A stretch of DNA of 64,000 nt, taken from assembly GCA_041441465.1 (NCBI GenBank), contig JASDSY010000001.1, forward strand, positions 62,001 through 126,000, in the 5' to 3' direction. Under the pieces are notes generated by a model. The model was not told the origin of the DNA and made no database searches. It was given only the letters and a program-made list of their open reading frames with translations. Below, in pieces: positions 8,817 through 18,100 of this stretch. The stretch is from JASDSY01 sp041441465 (GTDB lineage Bacteria; Muiribacteriota; UBA9980). A program made the translations under genes and the position numbers. Each line of letters starts with the position of its first letter. Within the stretch, counting starts at the first letter, position 1.

Positions 8817-9518
8817 TTAATTAATTGAATAAATATCCGCCTTAAGGCAGCTTATGCAAATATCGCCGCCGTTTGGCCGGCCTTCATTCGCGACATTTTC
8901 CGCAAGGTGGCCGGCTTCCCTGCATTTCGAACAAATCCCCCATCTTTTTTTACCAGTGCCGCGTCCCTTGAAAGACTCGTTCATTTTAACGGGCATGACG
9001 CTTATTATTTTATCCGCCTTCAATATAGCTTCGAACCATATATCATATTCGTCAAGATCATGCGGATCAACTGTTTTAGTAAAATACTTATGCAAGGTTC
9101 CCGAATAGACCGCCAGTTTTTTAAAATCAACGAATACCCTTATACCGTCAAGCGTTTGAGAATCAAAAAAAGTGATGGCATACTTTCCGTAATCGTAAAC
9201 TTTTAATGTGCCGTTCTGGCGGTTGCATAAAGTGACTTTTTCAGCGACATCGACAAGGCATGAAAAAGTTTCGCTGACGCATTTCAAGTGAGGCCTGTCC
9301 CAGAAAGGAAACCTGGCCTGAGCAGTTTCGATCATCCTGAGCGCAAGAGGCATAAGCGGCGAATGAAATTTACGCGCCCCGAAAATATGCCTTAAAATTA
9401 TAAGTTTGACCGCTTTTAATTTCAGTGAAATCACAGAACCTAAGTTTTTTGCGTAGTTTTTCAAAATATTGCACCAATACGCGAAAAACTCACGATATAT
9501 GCATTTAACGCATTGCAT
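8817..9518 (-). CDS. Unrecognised protein with C-terminal zinc ribbon
   Basis: 233 residues with no family I recognise. The N-terminus has a CVKC pair (3-6). The C-terminus has Cys196/Cys199 and Cys221/Cys224 (CSKC...CISC), a likely zinc ribbon directly after a basic KKRWGI segment. The middle (about 105-150) is predicted beta-rich (KVYDYGKYAITFFDSQTLDGIRVFVDF). The arrangement recalls zinc-finger regulators, but the CGNR signature is absent. A near-consensus promoter at 9620-9591 leads to a leader of about 65 nt. The HTH gene 72 nt downstream may be in the same transcript. Confidence 0.55.
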   Translation of the reverse strand: MQCVKCIYREFFAYWCNILKNYAKNLGSVISLKLKAVKLIILRHIFGARKFHSPLMPLALRMIETAQARFPFWDRPHLKCVSETFSCLVDVAEKVTLCNRQNGTLKVYDYGKYAITFFDSQTLDGIRVFVDFKKLAVYSGTLHKYFTKTVDPHDLDEYDIWFEAILKADKIISVMPVKMNESFKGRGTGKKRWGICSKCREAGHLAENVANEGRPNGGDICISCLKADIYSIN

Positions 9519-9590
9519 AAAGATTACCTCTTTTAAATACTAATAAAATGTGTCATCCTATTTTTTTAAGTAATATAATTTTACATTTGA

Positions 9591-9620
9591 ATTATATCAC
9601 TTCAAAGTTTTCTTTGTCAA
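9591..9620 (-). promoter_or_regulatory. Sigma-70-type promoter for the zinc-ribbon gene
   Basis: Minus strand: consensus TTGACA (9620-9615), 18 nt spacer, consensus TATAAT (9596-9591). The intergenic region 9519-9902 holds only this promoter and the divergent one at 9821. Confidence 0.7.
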
Positions 9621-9820
9621 ACTGTAATTTAAAATTAACTTAAGTTTGGCGCGTTAAAAATGTTTGTAAATAAGTTTTTTTGAAATTAATAAAATTTTAT
9701 TTTTAGCATTTGAGGTTCATATCAATCGTAAATATGTTATTAAAAAACATGAATTAATGTAATTAAGGTTTTTCAACTATACATTTTAATTATTAATTAA
9801 TTTTTTAAGCAAAATTAAAT

Positions 9821-9849
9821 TTGACTTATTTAAATAAAATAAGTATAAT
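9821..9849 (+). promoter_or_regulatory. Sigma-70-type promoter for the XRE-cupin/antiporter operon
   Basis: TTGACT (9821-9826), 17 nt spacer, TATAAT (9844-9849). The ribosome site AGGAGG follows at 9886-9891. Confidence 0.75.
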
Positions 9850-9902
9850 CATTTTATCATTCAATAAAGTCATAAATAAAAGCCGCAGGAGGAATTAAAA
9901 AT

Positions 9903-10454
9903 TTGAAAATCGGTTCTTTATTAAAAAAATTAAGATTAAAAAATAATTATACTCTCAATGATGTAGCGAAAAAGCTTAATATTACCGCAAGCCTGCTTTC
10001 ACAGGTAGAAAACGGCAAAATATCGCCGTCTTTGAAATCTCTTGAGACACTTGCAGAATTTTATGATATAAATTTATCTGAATTTTTCAAGCAAATTAAA
10101 CAAAAAGATTATATAGTGGTAAAAATTAATGAAGCCGAACGTATAATCGCCAAGAGCGGAAGTGTCGTTACTCTTCTTGCTTCAAAACTCGAAAATAACG
10201 TCATTGAAACATACTCGATCGAATTAAAACCTGAAATAAGCCTGCAAATCAAACAAATCAGCGAAAAAATTAACGGCGAGCGCTTCATTTATGTCATATC
10301 AGGAAGGCTCGATGTTATTATCGAAGAAAAAAAATGTCACCAGCTTTTTTCCGAAGACAGCATAAATTTCAAATCACATGTTGCCTGTGAAGTTAAAAAT
10401 AATTCCAATGAAGACGTAAAATTTTTGATATCGGGTTTTATTCCATTATTTTAG
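9903..10454 (+). CDS. XRE-family regulator with C-terminal cupin domain
   Basis: 183 residues. Residues 1-65 form a lambda-repressor-type helix-turn-helix (IGSLLKKLRLKNNYTLNDVAKKLNITASLLSQVENGKISPSLKSLETLA). Residues about 75-180 are a small beta-barrel cupin (GERFIYVISGRLDVIIEEKKCHQLFSEDSINFKSHVACEVKN). This architecture is typical of regulators that sense a small ligand or stress signal. The start is TTG, 11 nt after AGGAGG; no better start is available. The antiporter gene follows 18 nt downstream, so autoregulated control of the antiporter is likely. A close paralogue is at 54908. Confidence 0.88.
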   Translation: MKIGSLLKKLRLKNNYTLNDVAKKLNITASLLSQVENGKISPSLKSLETLAEFYDINLSEFFKQIKQKDYIVVKINEAERIIAKSGSVVTLLASKLENNVIETYSIELKPEISLQIKQISEKINGERFIYVISGRLDVIIEEKKCHQLFSEDSINFKSHVACEVKNNSNEDVKFLISGFIPLF

Positions 10455-10472
10455 AATCGCAAGGATGTAAGA

Positions 10473-12338
10473 ATGTTCGAATTGTTAAGCAGTGCCTTTA
10501 ATATAATAATTAAAGAAATCAGTTATTTTTCATATAGCGCCAGTGTCATTCTCTCAACTCATATACTTGCAAGCCTGTCCCTTATTCTCTGTCTTGGCAT
10601 TTTTTCACAATGGCTTGCCTGGCGTTTTTATCTTCCATCGATATTGATTTTATTAATTACCGGCTGTCTGGCCGGGCCGGTTTTCGGCATTATCAAACCT
10701 GACGAAATATTTGGAAATATGCTTCTGCCAGCCGTTTCGATTTCAGTTGCCATTATTTTATTCGAAGGCGGTTTAAATTTAAATTCGAAAGAGCTCAAGC
10801 ATATCGGCAGAGCGGTAAGAAACCTTATTACTGCCGGCGCCCTCGTTTCCTGGATAATTATTACAGCCGGCGCATATTATATATTAAAACTTTCACTCGC
10901 ATTATCAGCGCTTTTAGGAACAATTCTCATAGTTACCGGCCCGACGGTTATTATGCCGCTATTAAGGCATATAAAGCCTTCCGCTAAAGTAGGCTCAATA
11001 TTAAAATGGGAAGGTATCGTTATAGATCCTATCGGCGCCATTTTTGCGGTACTTGTTTTTAAAGCTATTATTATAGGCACTTTTCAAAGCGCAATGAGCG
11101 TAATATTGATAAAGTTACTTAAAATAATATTAACCGGAGTCATTTTTGGGTACTCAGGCGCAAAATTTATCGTATATACATTTAAAAATTTTATTATTCC
11201 TGATTATCTTCAAGTCTCGGTTTCACTTGCCACTGTAGTAGGATTATTCACGTTATCAAATACCTTAAATGAAGAATCGGGACTGCTGACTGTCACAATA
11301 ATGGGAATCGTTATCGCCAGCCAGGAAAATTTTCATTTCAAGCATATCCTTGAATTTAAAGAAAATTTAAGAGTATTGCTCATTTCATGCCTGTTTATAG
11401 TTCTTGCTGCGCGTTTAAATTATTCAGACCTGACAAATCTTGATATAAAATCGCTGCTTTTTATTCTATTTATTATTTTAGTGGCAAGACCAGCAACTGT
11501 ATTTATTTCAAATATGAATAACGACATTAATTTAAACGAGAAAATATTTATTTCATTTATGGCGCCACGCGGAATTATTGCGGCTTCAGTAGCTTCAATA
11601 TTTTCGCAAAGACTTACAGAGGCGGGTTATTCAGAAGCTAAATCGATAGTTCCAATAACATTTGCAGTTATTATAGGAACGGTATTGTTTTACGGCCTGT
11701 TATCGCCTGTCATCGCTTCATTTTTGAAAATCGCCAATCCTGATCCGCAGGGCACTCTTATAGTCGGAGCGAACAAAATAAGCAGGCATATAGCCAAAAT
11801 ATTAGTCCAACATGAATGTCAGGTGCTTCTTTCCGACACCAATCAGGTAAATATAGCCACCGCGATTAAAGAAGGATTTTCTGTCCATCACGGAAGCATA
11901 CTTTCAAGCGATATACTTGAATCTGTCCAATTAAATGAATTTTGCAGACTCATAGCATTAACATCGAACGACGAATTAAATTCATTCGCGGCAATTCGCT
12001 TCGCTGACATATTCGGAAGAAATCAAGTATTTCAATTAAACCCGCATTCAGAAGCAAATATCGTAAAACACTTAACGGGGCGAACACTTTTCGGAACAGA
12101 TTATAATTATACGCATTTGTCTGACATGATTGAAAATGGCGCCCAGATCGTAAAAAAAGAGATAACAAGCAATGTTAGTCCTGATGAATTGATATGCAAA
12201 GAAGATAATTCAATTAATTTATTTTTAGTGACACCCAAAAAAAGAGTTTTTTTTATGACAGGCGATATTAAAAATGACTTAGAATTATTAAAACCGGGAT
12301 GTTTTCTTTATGTTCTAGTAAATAAAACCCGATCTTAA
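10473..12338 (+). CDS. CPA-type cation:proton antiporter with TrkA-N domain
   Basis: 621 residues. Residues about 25-430 are a hydrophobic 12-13 helix membrane domain of the Na+/H+ exchanger type; markers are FYLPSILILLITGCLAGPV, ILFEGGLNLN, TGPTVIMPLLRHIKPS and FMAPRGIIAASVASIF. Residues about 430-535 are a TrkA-N/RCK nucleotide-binding fold (GTLIVGANKISRHIAKILVQHECQVLLSD). The Gly-rich loop is relaxed compared with GxGxxG. Members exchange Na+ or K+ for protons at the inner membrane, gated by nucleotide binding. Co-directional with the XRE-cupin gene 18 nt upstream. Ion specificity cannot be read from the sequence. Confidence 0.88.
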   Translation: MFELLSSAFNIIIKEISYFSYSASVILSTHILASLSLILCLGIFSQWLAWRFYLPSILILLITGCLAGPVFGIIKPDEIFGNMLLPAVSISVAIILFEGGLNLNSKELKHIGRAVRNLITAGALVSWIIITAGAYYILKLSLALSALLGTILIVTGPTVIMPLLRHIKPSAKVGSILKWEGIVIDPIGAIFAVLVFKAIIIGTFQSAMSVILIKLLKIILTGVIFGYSGAKFIVYTFKNFIIPDYLQVSVSLATVVGLFTLSNTLNEESGLLTVTIMGIVIASQENFHFKHILEFKENLRVLLISCLFIVLAARLNYSDLTNLDIKSLLFILFIILVARPATVFISNMNNDINLNEKIFISFMAPRGIIAASVASIFSQRLTEAGYSEAKSIVPITFAVIIGTVLFYGLLSPVIASFLKIANPDPQGTLIVGANKISRHIAKILVQHECQVLLSDTNQVNIATAIKEGFSVHHGSILSSDILESVQLNEFCRLIALTSNDELNSFAAIRFADIFGRNQVFQLNPHSEANIVKHLTGRTLFGTDYNYTHLSDMIENGAQIVKKEITSNVSPDELICKEDNSINLFLVTPKKRVFFMTGDIKNDLELLKPGCFLYVLVNKTRS

Positions 12339-12493
12339 TAAATTAAATTTATTAAAAACAACATAAAATATAAGCTAAGTTCAAAATCATTCAAAATTAG
12401 TATTAATTTTGAAATTGTAATCAGCTAATATTAAAATACCTGTTTTAACTAAAATTATATACTCATGTTATTTTCATTTAACTTCTTTTTTCT

Positions 12494-13891
12494 TTAATTA
12501 TGAAAAAATTTTGACAGCAAGCTTTTTTCTCTGGGAGCAAGCTGAACTTTTACATCATCAATATCTTCACCAATACTTACATCTATCGATTCTGATTTTT
12601 TTAGCAGCAGCACCTGCGAAGGATAAATGCTTCTGTGCCCGCTCATAAAAAAACTAACAACACAAGCTACAGCCGCATAGGGCGCGATCGTCGGGCCGAA
12701 TATTTCCATAGCCATAAGACTGGCAGCTATTGGAGTATTTGCTGCTCCTGCAAGCAGGGCGACAAAACCTATCGCTGAAAAAGTAGCAATATCAAGTGCC
12801 ATTAATTTTGCAAAAAGCATTCCTGAAGTGGCTCCAATAAAAAATATAGGAGTCACAACTCCGCCGCTTCCGCCAAAACTAAGCGTAATGGAGGTAAATA
12901 CGATTTTAAGAAAAAAGGCATACCATACTATAGAACCATTAGCAAGATAAGAATAAATAATATTGGGATTAAATCCCATATATTCAAATGCATACCACAT
13001 ATTTTTTTCTCGCGGAAGGCAAGAATCTATAGTTTCAATACCAAGCCCCAGAAATTGGTCGGAAAAAATAAATGTAAGTCCGATCAACATCATTCCGCCA
13101 AGTATCGCTTTATAAGGTTTTGACAATTTGATTTTAGAAGACAATTTTTCAAATAAACCCATTATTTCAATAAAAATAATCGAACATATTCCAAAAAAAA
13201 TTCCGGCAAGAACTACCTTAAGAAAAAAGACCTCGCTGAACACCGGGACAAAGCTTACCGTATGTTTTGAATAACCTATCCCAAGAAATTCAGCTACCTG
13301 ATAACTTGTAACTCCGGAAATGAACGAAGGCAGAAGTACATCATATATCATATTACCTACAAAAAGAACTTCGACGCCAAAAATCGCGCCTGCAAGAGGA
13401 GTACCGAATACCGATGAAAATCCGGCGCTGATACCACAAATAACTAGCTTGCGCCGATCACGGCTGTCAAACTTAAAAAGATTAGAAAAATAAGAGGCGA
13501 GGCTTGCTCCTATCTGAGCACAAGGTCCTTCTTTTCCGGCGGAACCTCCGCACGTAATAGTTATTATCGTAGCGATAAGTTTTATCGGTACAACCATTAT
13601 GTCTATATTACTGTCCTTTTTGTGAATTGCCTCTATAACTTTTTCAGTTCCGTGTCCTTCCGCTTCAGGAGCAAAATATTTTACAAGAAGAACGCTTACA
13701 AGAAATGCAAGCGGCATCAGAAGAAAGTAATTTGGGAATTCTTCCCTGAAAGATATACTCCAGTTCAATATTTTTAAAAATATAGTTGACGCAGCTCCAA
13801 CAATAGCACCTATTATCGTAGATAACAGAACCCATTTTAATATACTGAAAAATAATATAGTTTCTTCAGCAATTTTCTTCCTTATTAACAT
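12494..13891 (-). CDS. ClC-family chloride channel/transporter
   Basis: 465 residues with about ten hydrophobic helices. The gating glutamate is Glu121 in GGSAGKEGPCAQIGAS, equivalent to E148 of E. coli ClcA. Further ClC motifs are GFSSVFGTPLAGAIFGVE and SFGGSGGVVTPIFFIGATSG. The classical GSGIP anion-binding loop is not recognisable; the corresponding position reads APEAEGHGTEKV, so selectivity may differ. A retained gating Glu favours H+-coupled exchange or a gated channel. It is the last gene of a treS-otsAB-clc run, 50 nt after otsAB, which suggests anion movement accompanies trehalose-based osmotic adjustment. Confidence 0.9.
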   Translation of the reverse strand: MLIRKKIAEETILFFSILKWVLLSTIIGAIVGAASTIFLKILNWSISFREEFPNYFLLMPLAFLVSVLLVKYFAPEAEGHGTEKVIEAIHKKDSNIDIMVVPIKLIATIITITCGGSAGKEGPCAQIGASLASYFSNLFKFDSRDRRKLVICGISAGFSSVFGTPLAGAIFGVEVLFVGNMIYDVLLPSFISGVTSYQVAEFLGIGYSKHTVSFVPVFSEVFFLKVVLAGIFFGICSIIFIEIMGLFEKLSSKIKLSKPYKAILGGMMLIGLTFIFSDQFLGLGIETIDSCLPREKNMWYAFEYMGFNPNIIYSYLANGSIVWYAFFLKIVFTSITLSFGGSGGVVTPIFFIGATSGMLFAKLMALDIATFSAIGFVALLAGAANTPIAASLMAMEIFGPTIAPYAAVACVVSFFMSGHRSIYPSQVLLLKKSESIDVSIGEDIDDVKVQLAPREKSLLSKFFHN

Positions 13892-13941
13892 ATAAAAATT
13901 TGCCTCTAATTCTTTCTAATAAATTTCTGAGATAAATAGCA

Positions 13942-16173
13942 CTAAAATATATCGATATTATTATTTATTTCAATCAATGAAAATTCCTCAAGTAATTTGT
14001 TAACTTCTATAAAACTTGGAAGATAATATCTGGCACTTGATTTTTCAACTCCGACTTTTACCGAATAAACAGTTTCCGGAAGCGCCCTGAAAAGTTCTTC
14101 ATCGGTAACGTCGTCTCCTACCGAAAGTATAAAATCTGGTTTATTTTCAACAATAAAATGCATGCCGCCTACTTCTTTGCTTATACCAGAACATCTTATT
14201 TCAAGGGCCTTTTTACATGTAAGTATTTGAAGTTCTTTATTAGCCGTAAACTGGATCAAATCATCTTGCAGTTCGTGCAATCTTAAAGCACTAAGTTCCG
14301 GATCGGATTTGCGATAATGAAATACAACAGCAAATTCTTTTTCTTCCATAAATGAACCTGGCAATCTGTCAACACATCTCTCAATAATTTGCATTATCTG
14401 AATTTTCCAATCATTTTTCAACGGTTTAAGAGTATGCCATTCATGGTTTTTTTTATATAACCACGCACCATGTTCCGCTACCATACTAATTTCTAAATTC
14501 CCAAACCACTTTTCAAGAGTTGCCTTATCACGCCCGCTGATTATAACAACATCATTTCCGGGTATCGAGGAAAGTTTTTTTAAAATTTCCAAAAGTTTTA
14601 ATCCAGGCCGGGCTTTCTCAGGCCTATCAGCAAAAGGAACCAGAGTTCCATCATAATCAAGCAGCAAAAGACGTTTTTTTGCATTTTTATATTTTTCGAG
14701 CATATCTTTTTTTATATTGCTATTTATAAGCTTGGTTTCAAGTTTATACCGTTCAACTCTTATTTTCAAAAGTTTTTTTATAAAGTCTTCCGCCCATCTA
14801 GTTATGTCATAACGTTTAAGCCGCTTTTGCATTTCACGATTACGCCTTATTTGCTCCTCTTCTGGTAATTCCAGAGCCTCTTTTATCGCAGTCGACAATT
14901 CATCTATATCATTGGGATTAACCATGATAGCTTCCCCCAATTCTCTTGCAGCACCTGTAGTTTCACTTAAAACAAGTACTCCGCGGCCATCCGTTTTAGA
15001 GGCGACAAATTCCTTCGCTACAAGGTTCATTCCGTCCCTGAGAGGAGTCACAAGAATTACATCACTTAAGGAATACACCGCAGCTAATGCTTCAAAAGAA
15101 TAGGACCTAAATTGATAAATCAAAGGCGTCCAGTTGACACTTCCAAATTTTCCATTTATTTTTCCGGCCATTTCATCGATTTGCCTTTTCATAACCTGGT
15201 ATTGGTCAACACCGGTACGAGACGGCACTATTAACGATAAAAATGCCACACGGTCGTGCCATTGCGGATAACGTTCAAGAAAAAGTTCATATCCTTTCAA
15301 TCTATTTATGATACCTTTAGTATAATCAAGCCGATCAACTGAAAGTATTATTTTCTTTTCTCCGAACGCTTTTTTAAACTCACTGATTTCTTTTTGCACA
15401 TCATTTTTTTGAGATGCACAGTTAAATTTTTCAAAATCAATTCCTATCGGAAAAGTATCAGCCATCACCGTGTGACTTTCACTTGTGATTGCCCCGAGAT
15501 CATGTTCGATACCCAACATTCTAAGAACACACCTTAAAAAATATTGAGTATAATCATGTGTATGAAAACCAACCAGATCAGCTCCTAAAAGCCCTTCAAG
15601 AATAGTATTTCTCCACTCTCGCGGGAGAAGTCTGAAAATTTCAAAAGAAGGAAATGGAATATGATGAAAATAGCCTATCGCAAGATTGGGCTTTTTTTTC
15701 CTGAGCATGGCCGGCAAAAGCATCAATTGATAATCATGAATCCAAATTATATCGTCAGGCTTTACAATTTCGATTATCGCATTGCAAAACATTTCATTTA
15801 CACTTACATATTGCTTCCATTGCTCTGCAGAATAATTGGTAAACATCGGGAAATAATGAAATAAAGGCCATATCGTCTTATTGCAAAAACCCAAATAAAA
15901 TTTATCCATAATCTTTTCCGAAAGAAAAACAGGATAACTTTTATATTTCGATAACAAAACAGAACTAACTTCAGCTTTTTTGGCTGAACTTATAGCGCAA
16001 CCCGGCCAGCCGATCCAAAGATATTCAGAAATTTCAAAATTACGATTTTTCATAGTATCAAGATATGATGATAAACCGGTCGCAAGCCCGCCGGAGCTTG
16101 GCTTATAATTTATTTTTCCTTCTTTTTCCTCAACTGTTACATTAAGCCTGTTCGAAACAACTATAAGTCTCAT
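13942..16173 (-). CDS. otsAB: Bifunctional trehalose-6-phosphate synthase/phosphatase
   Basis: 743 residues made of two fused enzymes. Residues 1-480 are a GT20 synthase making trehalose-6-phosphate from UDP- or ADP-glucose and glucose-6-phosphate: VVSNRL at 5-10, WIGWPG at 53-58, SVDRLDYTKGI at 278-288 (phosphate-binding Arg/Lys), and TPLRDGMNLVAKEF with Asp380 and Glu388. Residues 495-743 are a HAD phosphatase with LDYDGT (nucleophile Asp506, Asp508), SGRDKATLEKWFG and the distal SVGDDVTDEELF. All catalytic motifs are intact, so one cytoplasmic protein should make free trehalose. The gene follows treS by 35 nt and precedes clc by 50 nt on the same strand. GGAGGAA lies just before the ATG. 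Confidence 0.96.
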   Translation of the reverse strand: MRLIVVSNRLNVTVEEKEGKINYKPSSGGLATGLSSYLDTMKNRNFEISEYLWIGWPGCAISSAKKAEVSSVLLSKYKSYPVFLSEKIMDKFYLGFCNKTIWPLFHYFPMFTNYSAEQWKQYVSVNEMFCNAIIEIVKPDDIIWIHDYQLMLLPAMLRKKKPNLAIGYFHHIPFPSFEIFRLLPREWRNTILEGLLGADLVGFHTHDYTQYFLRCVLRMLGIEHDLGAITSESHTVMADTFPIGIDFEKFNCASQKNDVQKEISEFKKAFGEKKIILSVDRLDYTKGIINRLKGYELFLERYPQWHDRVAFLSLIVPSRTGVDQYQVMKRQIDEMAGKINGKFGSVNWTPLIYQFRSYSFEALAAVYSLSDVILVTPLRDGMNLVAKEFVASKTDGRGVLVLSETTGAARELGEAIMVNPNDIDELSTAIKEALELPEEEQIRRNREMQKRLKRYDITRWAEDFIKKLLKIRVERYKLETKLINSNIKKDMLEKYKNAKKRLLLLDYDGTLVPFADRPEKARPGLKLLEILKKLSSIPGNDVVIISGRDKATLEKWFGNLEISMVAEHGAWLYKKNHEWHTLKPLKNDWKIQIMQIIERCVDRLPGSFMEEKEFAVVFHYRKSDPELSALRLHELQDDLIQFTANKELQILTCKKALEIRCSGISKEVGGMHFIVENKPDFILSVGDDVTDEELFRALPETVYSVKVGVEKSSARYYLPSFIEVNKLLEEFSLIEINNNIDIF

Positions 16174-16208
16174 AAGTTCCTCCTTACACCATTCCGTCTA
16201 TATCAAAT

Positions 16209-17843
16209 TTATTTTATAAGACGGAACAAATAATAGCCATATGGCCCTGGTGTTAAAAAATAAGGCAAATTGCCAATTTTAGGAAAAGCAGTTTCTCCCG
16301 TCATTTCTATAGGTGTAAGATCTTTGTAATTTTCAAGTTCGAGTTCAACCGGCTGCGGTGTATTAGCAAGATTGAAAACACAAAGTGCTTTTTCAGCACC
16401 TAATTCTCTTACCAAAACAAGAATTTTTTTATTTTTAGGATAAATGAACGATAATTTGCCTGCCCCAAACAACATTCCTTCTTGCATTGACTTTCTTAGT
16501 TTTATCATAGATTTCACAAAGTTTAAGAAAGAATTTTGATTTTTTTGCTGTGATTCTACATTTACTGCGTTATAATTATATTCAGGGTCTGTAATAACCG
16601 GCGCGTAAAGACGTGAAGGGATACATTCTGAAAAGCCAGCGTTTTTACCATCGCTCCATTGCATCGGCGTTCTGACACCGTTTCTATCACCAAGATAAAT
16701 ATTATCCCCCATGCCGATTTCATCACCATAGTATATTACAGGCGTACCCGGCAGTACAAAAAGAAGCGCATTCAATAATTCAATTTTGCGCCGGTCATTT
16801 TCCATAAGCGGCGCTAATCTTCTTCTTATACCCATATTGATTTTCATTTGTTCATCGCCGGCATATTCACGATACATATAATCCCGTTCTTCGTCAGTAC
16901 ACATCTCAAGCGTAAGTTCATCATGATTCCTTAAAAATATTGCCCATTGGCAATTTTCCGGTATTTCAGGAGTTCGCTTAATTATATCAATTATTGGTCC
17001 ATGGTGCTGCTGCTTAAGTGCCATAAATATTCTCGGCATCAATGGAAAATTAAACGCCATATGAAATTCATCGCCGTTCCCAAAATAATTAACAAGATCT
17101 TGGGCCCACTGGTTAGCTTCGGCAAGTATTATTTTATCACGATATCTTTCATCTATAAATTGCCTTAATTCTTTTATATATTCATGCGTTTCAGGTAAAT
17201 TTTCACAGCTCGTCCCTTCTTTTTCGAAAAGATAAGGTACCGCATCAACCCTAAAACCATCTACTCCTAAATCAAACCAGAATTTTATTATATTTTTCAT
17301 CTCTTCGCGTACTTCAGGATTTTCAAAATTAAGATCAGGCTGATGATAGTAAAATCTGTGCCAATAATAAGATTTACACTCATTACACCAGCTCCAATTA
17401 GATTTTTCGAAATCAGTAAAAATTATTCTTGCATTGGAATATTTTGTTGTCTCATCTGACCAAACGTAATAATTATGATACCGCGAAGCCTTACCTTTAC
17501 ATGCTTCAATAAACCAAGGATGGCGGTCAGAAGTATGGTTAATCACAAGTTCAAGAAGCACCTTGATATTTCTTCTGTGAGCCGCATCAAGAAATACCAC
17601 AAAATCTTTCAAATTTCCATAGTCCGGGTTTATGCCGTAATAATCCATTATGTCATATCCGTCATCGCGTGCCGGCGACGGATATGTCGGAAGCAGCCAT
17701 ATACAATCAATTCCAAGTTCTTTTAAATAATCAAGCTTCTCTGTCAACCCTCCAAAATCGCCTTTGCCGTCTCCGCTCGAATCTTTAAATGCTTTAACGT
17801 GAAGTTCATAAAAAACAGCTTTTTTATACCATGCTTTACTCAT
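16209..17843 (-). CDS. treS: Trehalose synthase (maltose alpha-D-glucosyltransferase), GH13
   Basis: 544 residues. Interconverts maltose and trehalose. The N-terminus WYKKAVFYELHVKAFKDSSG and SPARDDGYDIMDYYGINPDYG are typical of TreS rather than general alpha-amylases. Catalytic residues visible: nucleophile Asp200 (GFRVDAVPY), acid/base Glu242 (ILAEANQW) and transition-state Asp308 (LRNHDEL). HTSDRHPWF supplies the conserved active-site His. No maltokinase domain is fused. AAGGAAGG precedes the ATG. It is the first gene of treS-otsAB-clc, giving the cell two trehalose routes in one operon. A TATAAT at 17904-17899 is a possible -10. Confidence 0.93.
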   Translation of the reverse strand: MSKAWYKKAVFYELHVKAFKDSSGDGKGDFGGLTEKLDYLKELGIDCIWLLPTYPSPARDDGYDIMDYYGINPDYGNLKDFVVFLDAAHRRNIKVLLELVINHTSDRHPWFIEACKGKASRYHNYYVWSDETTKYSNARIIFTDFEKSNWSWCNECKSYYWHRFYYHQPDLNFENPEVREEMKNIIKFWFDLGVDGFRVDAVPYLFEKEGTSCENLPETHEYIKELRQFIDERYRDKIILAEANQWAQDLVNYFGNGDEFHMAFNFPLMPRIFMALKQQHHGPIIDIIKRTPEIPENCQWAIFLRNHDELTLEMCTDEERDYMYREYAGDEQMKINMGIRRRLAPLMENDRRKIELLNALLFVLPGTPVIYYGDEIGMGDNIYLGDRNGVRTPMQWSDGKNAGFSECIPSRLYAPVITDPEYNYNAVNVESQQKNQNSFLNFVKSMIKLRKSMQEGMLFGAGKLSFIYPKNKKILVLVRELGAEKALCVFNLANTPQPVELELENYKDLTPIEMTGETAFPKIGNLPYFLTPGPYGYYLFRLIK

Positions 17844-18100
17844 AAAAATTCCTTCCTTATTTTAACTTCCAGAAATTTACATTCTGAATGACTTCACAAT
17901 TATAAAAACATTATCTTTATTTCATTAATGCTTACATGACGGAAATTTATCAAAAAGCAACGCAATTAAAAGTTTTTATGTAAAAAATATTACTTAATAC
18001 AGTTCTGTTTCGTATTTATTAATTTTTAAGAATTTAATCGCATCTTATAAATAATTATGTTCACTATAAAAAATTTATATTCTAAACTAATAAATAAATT

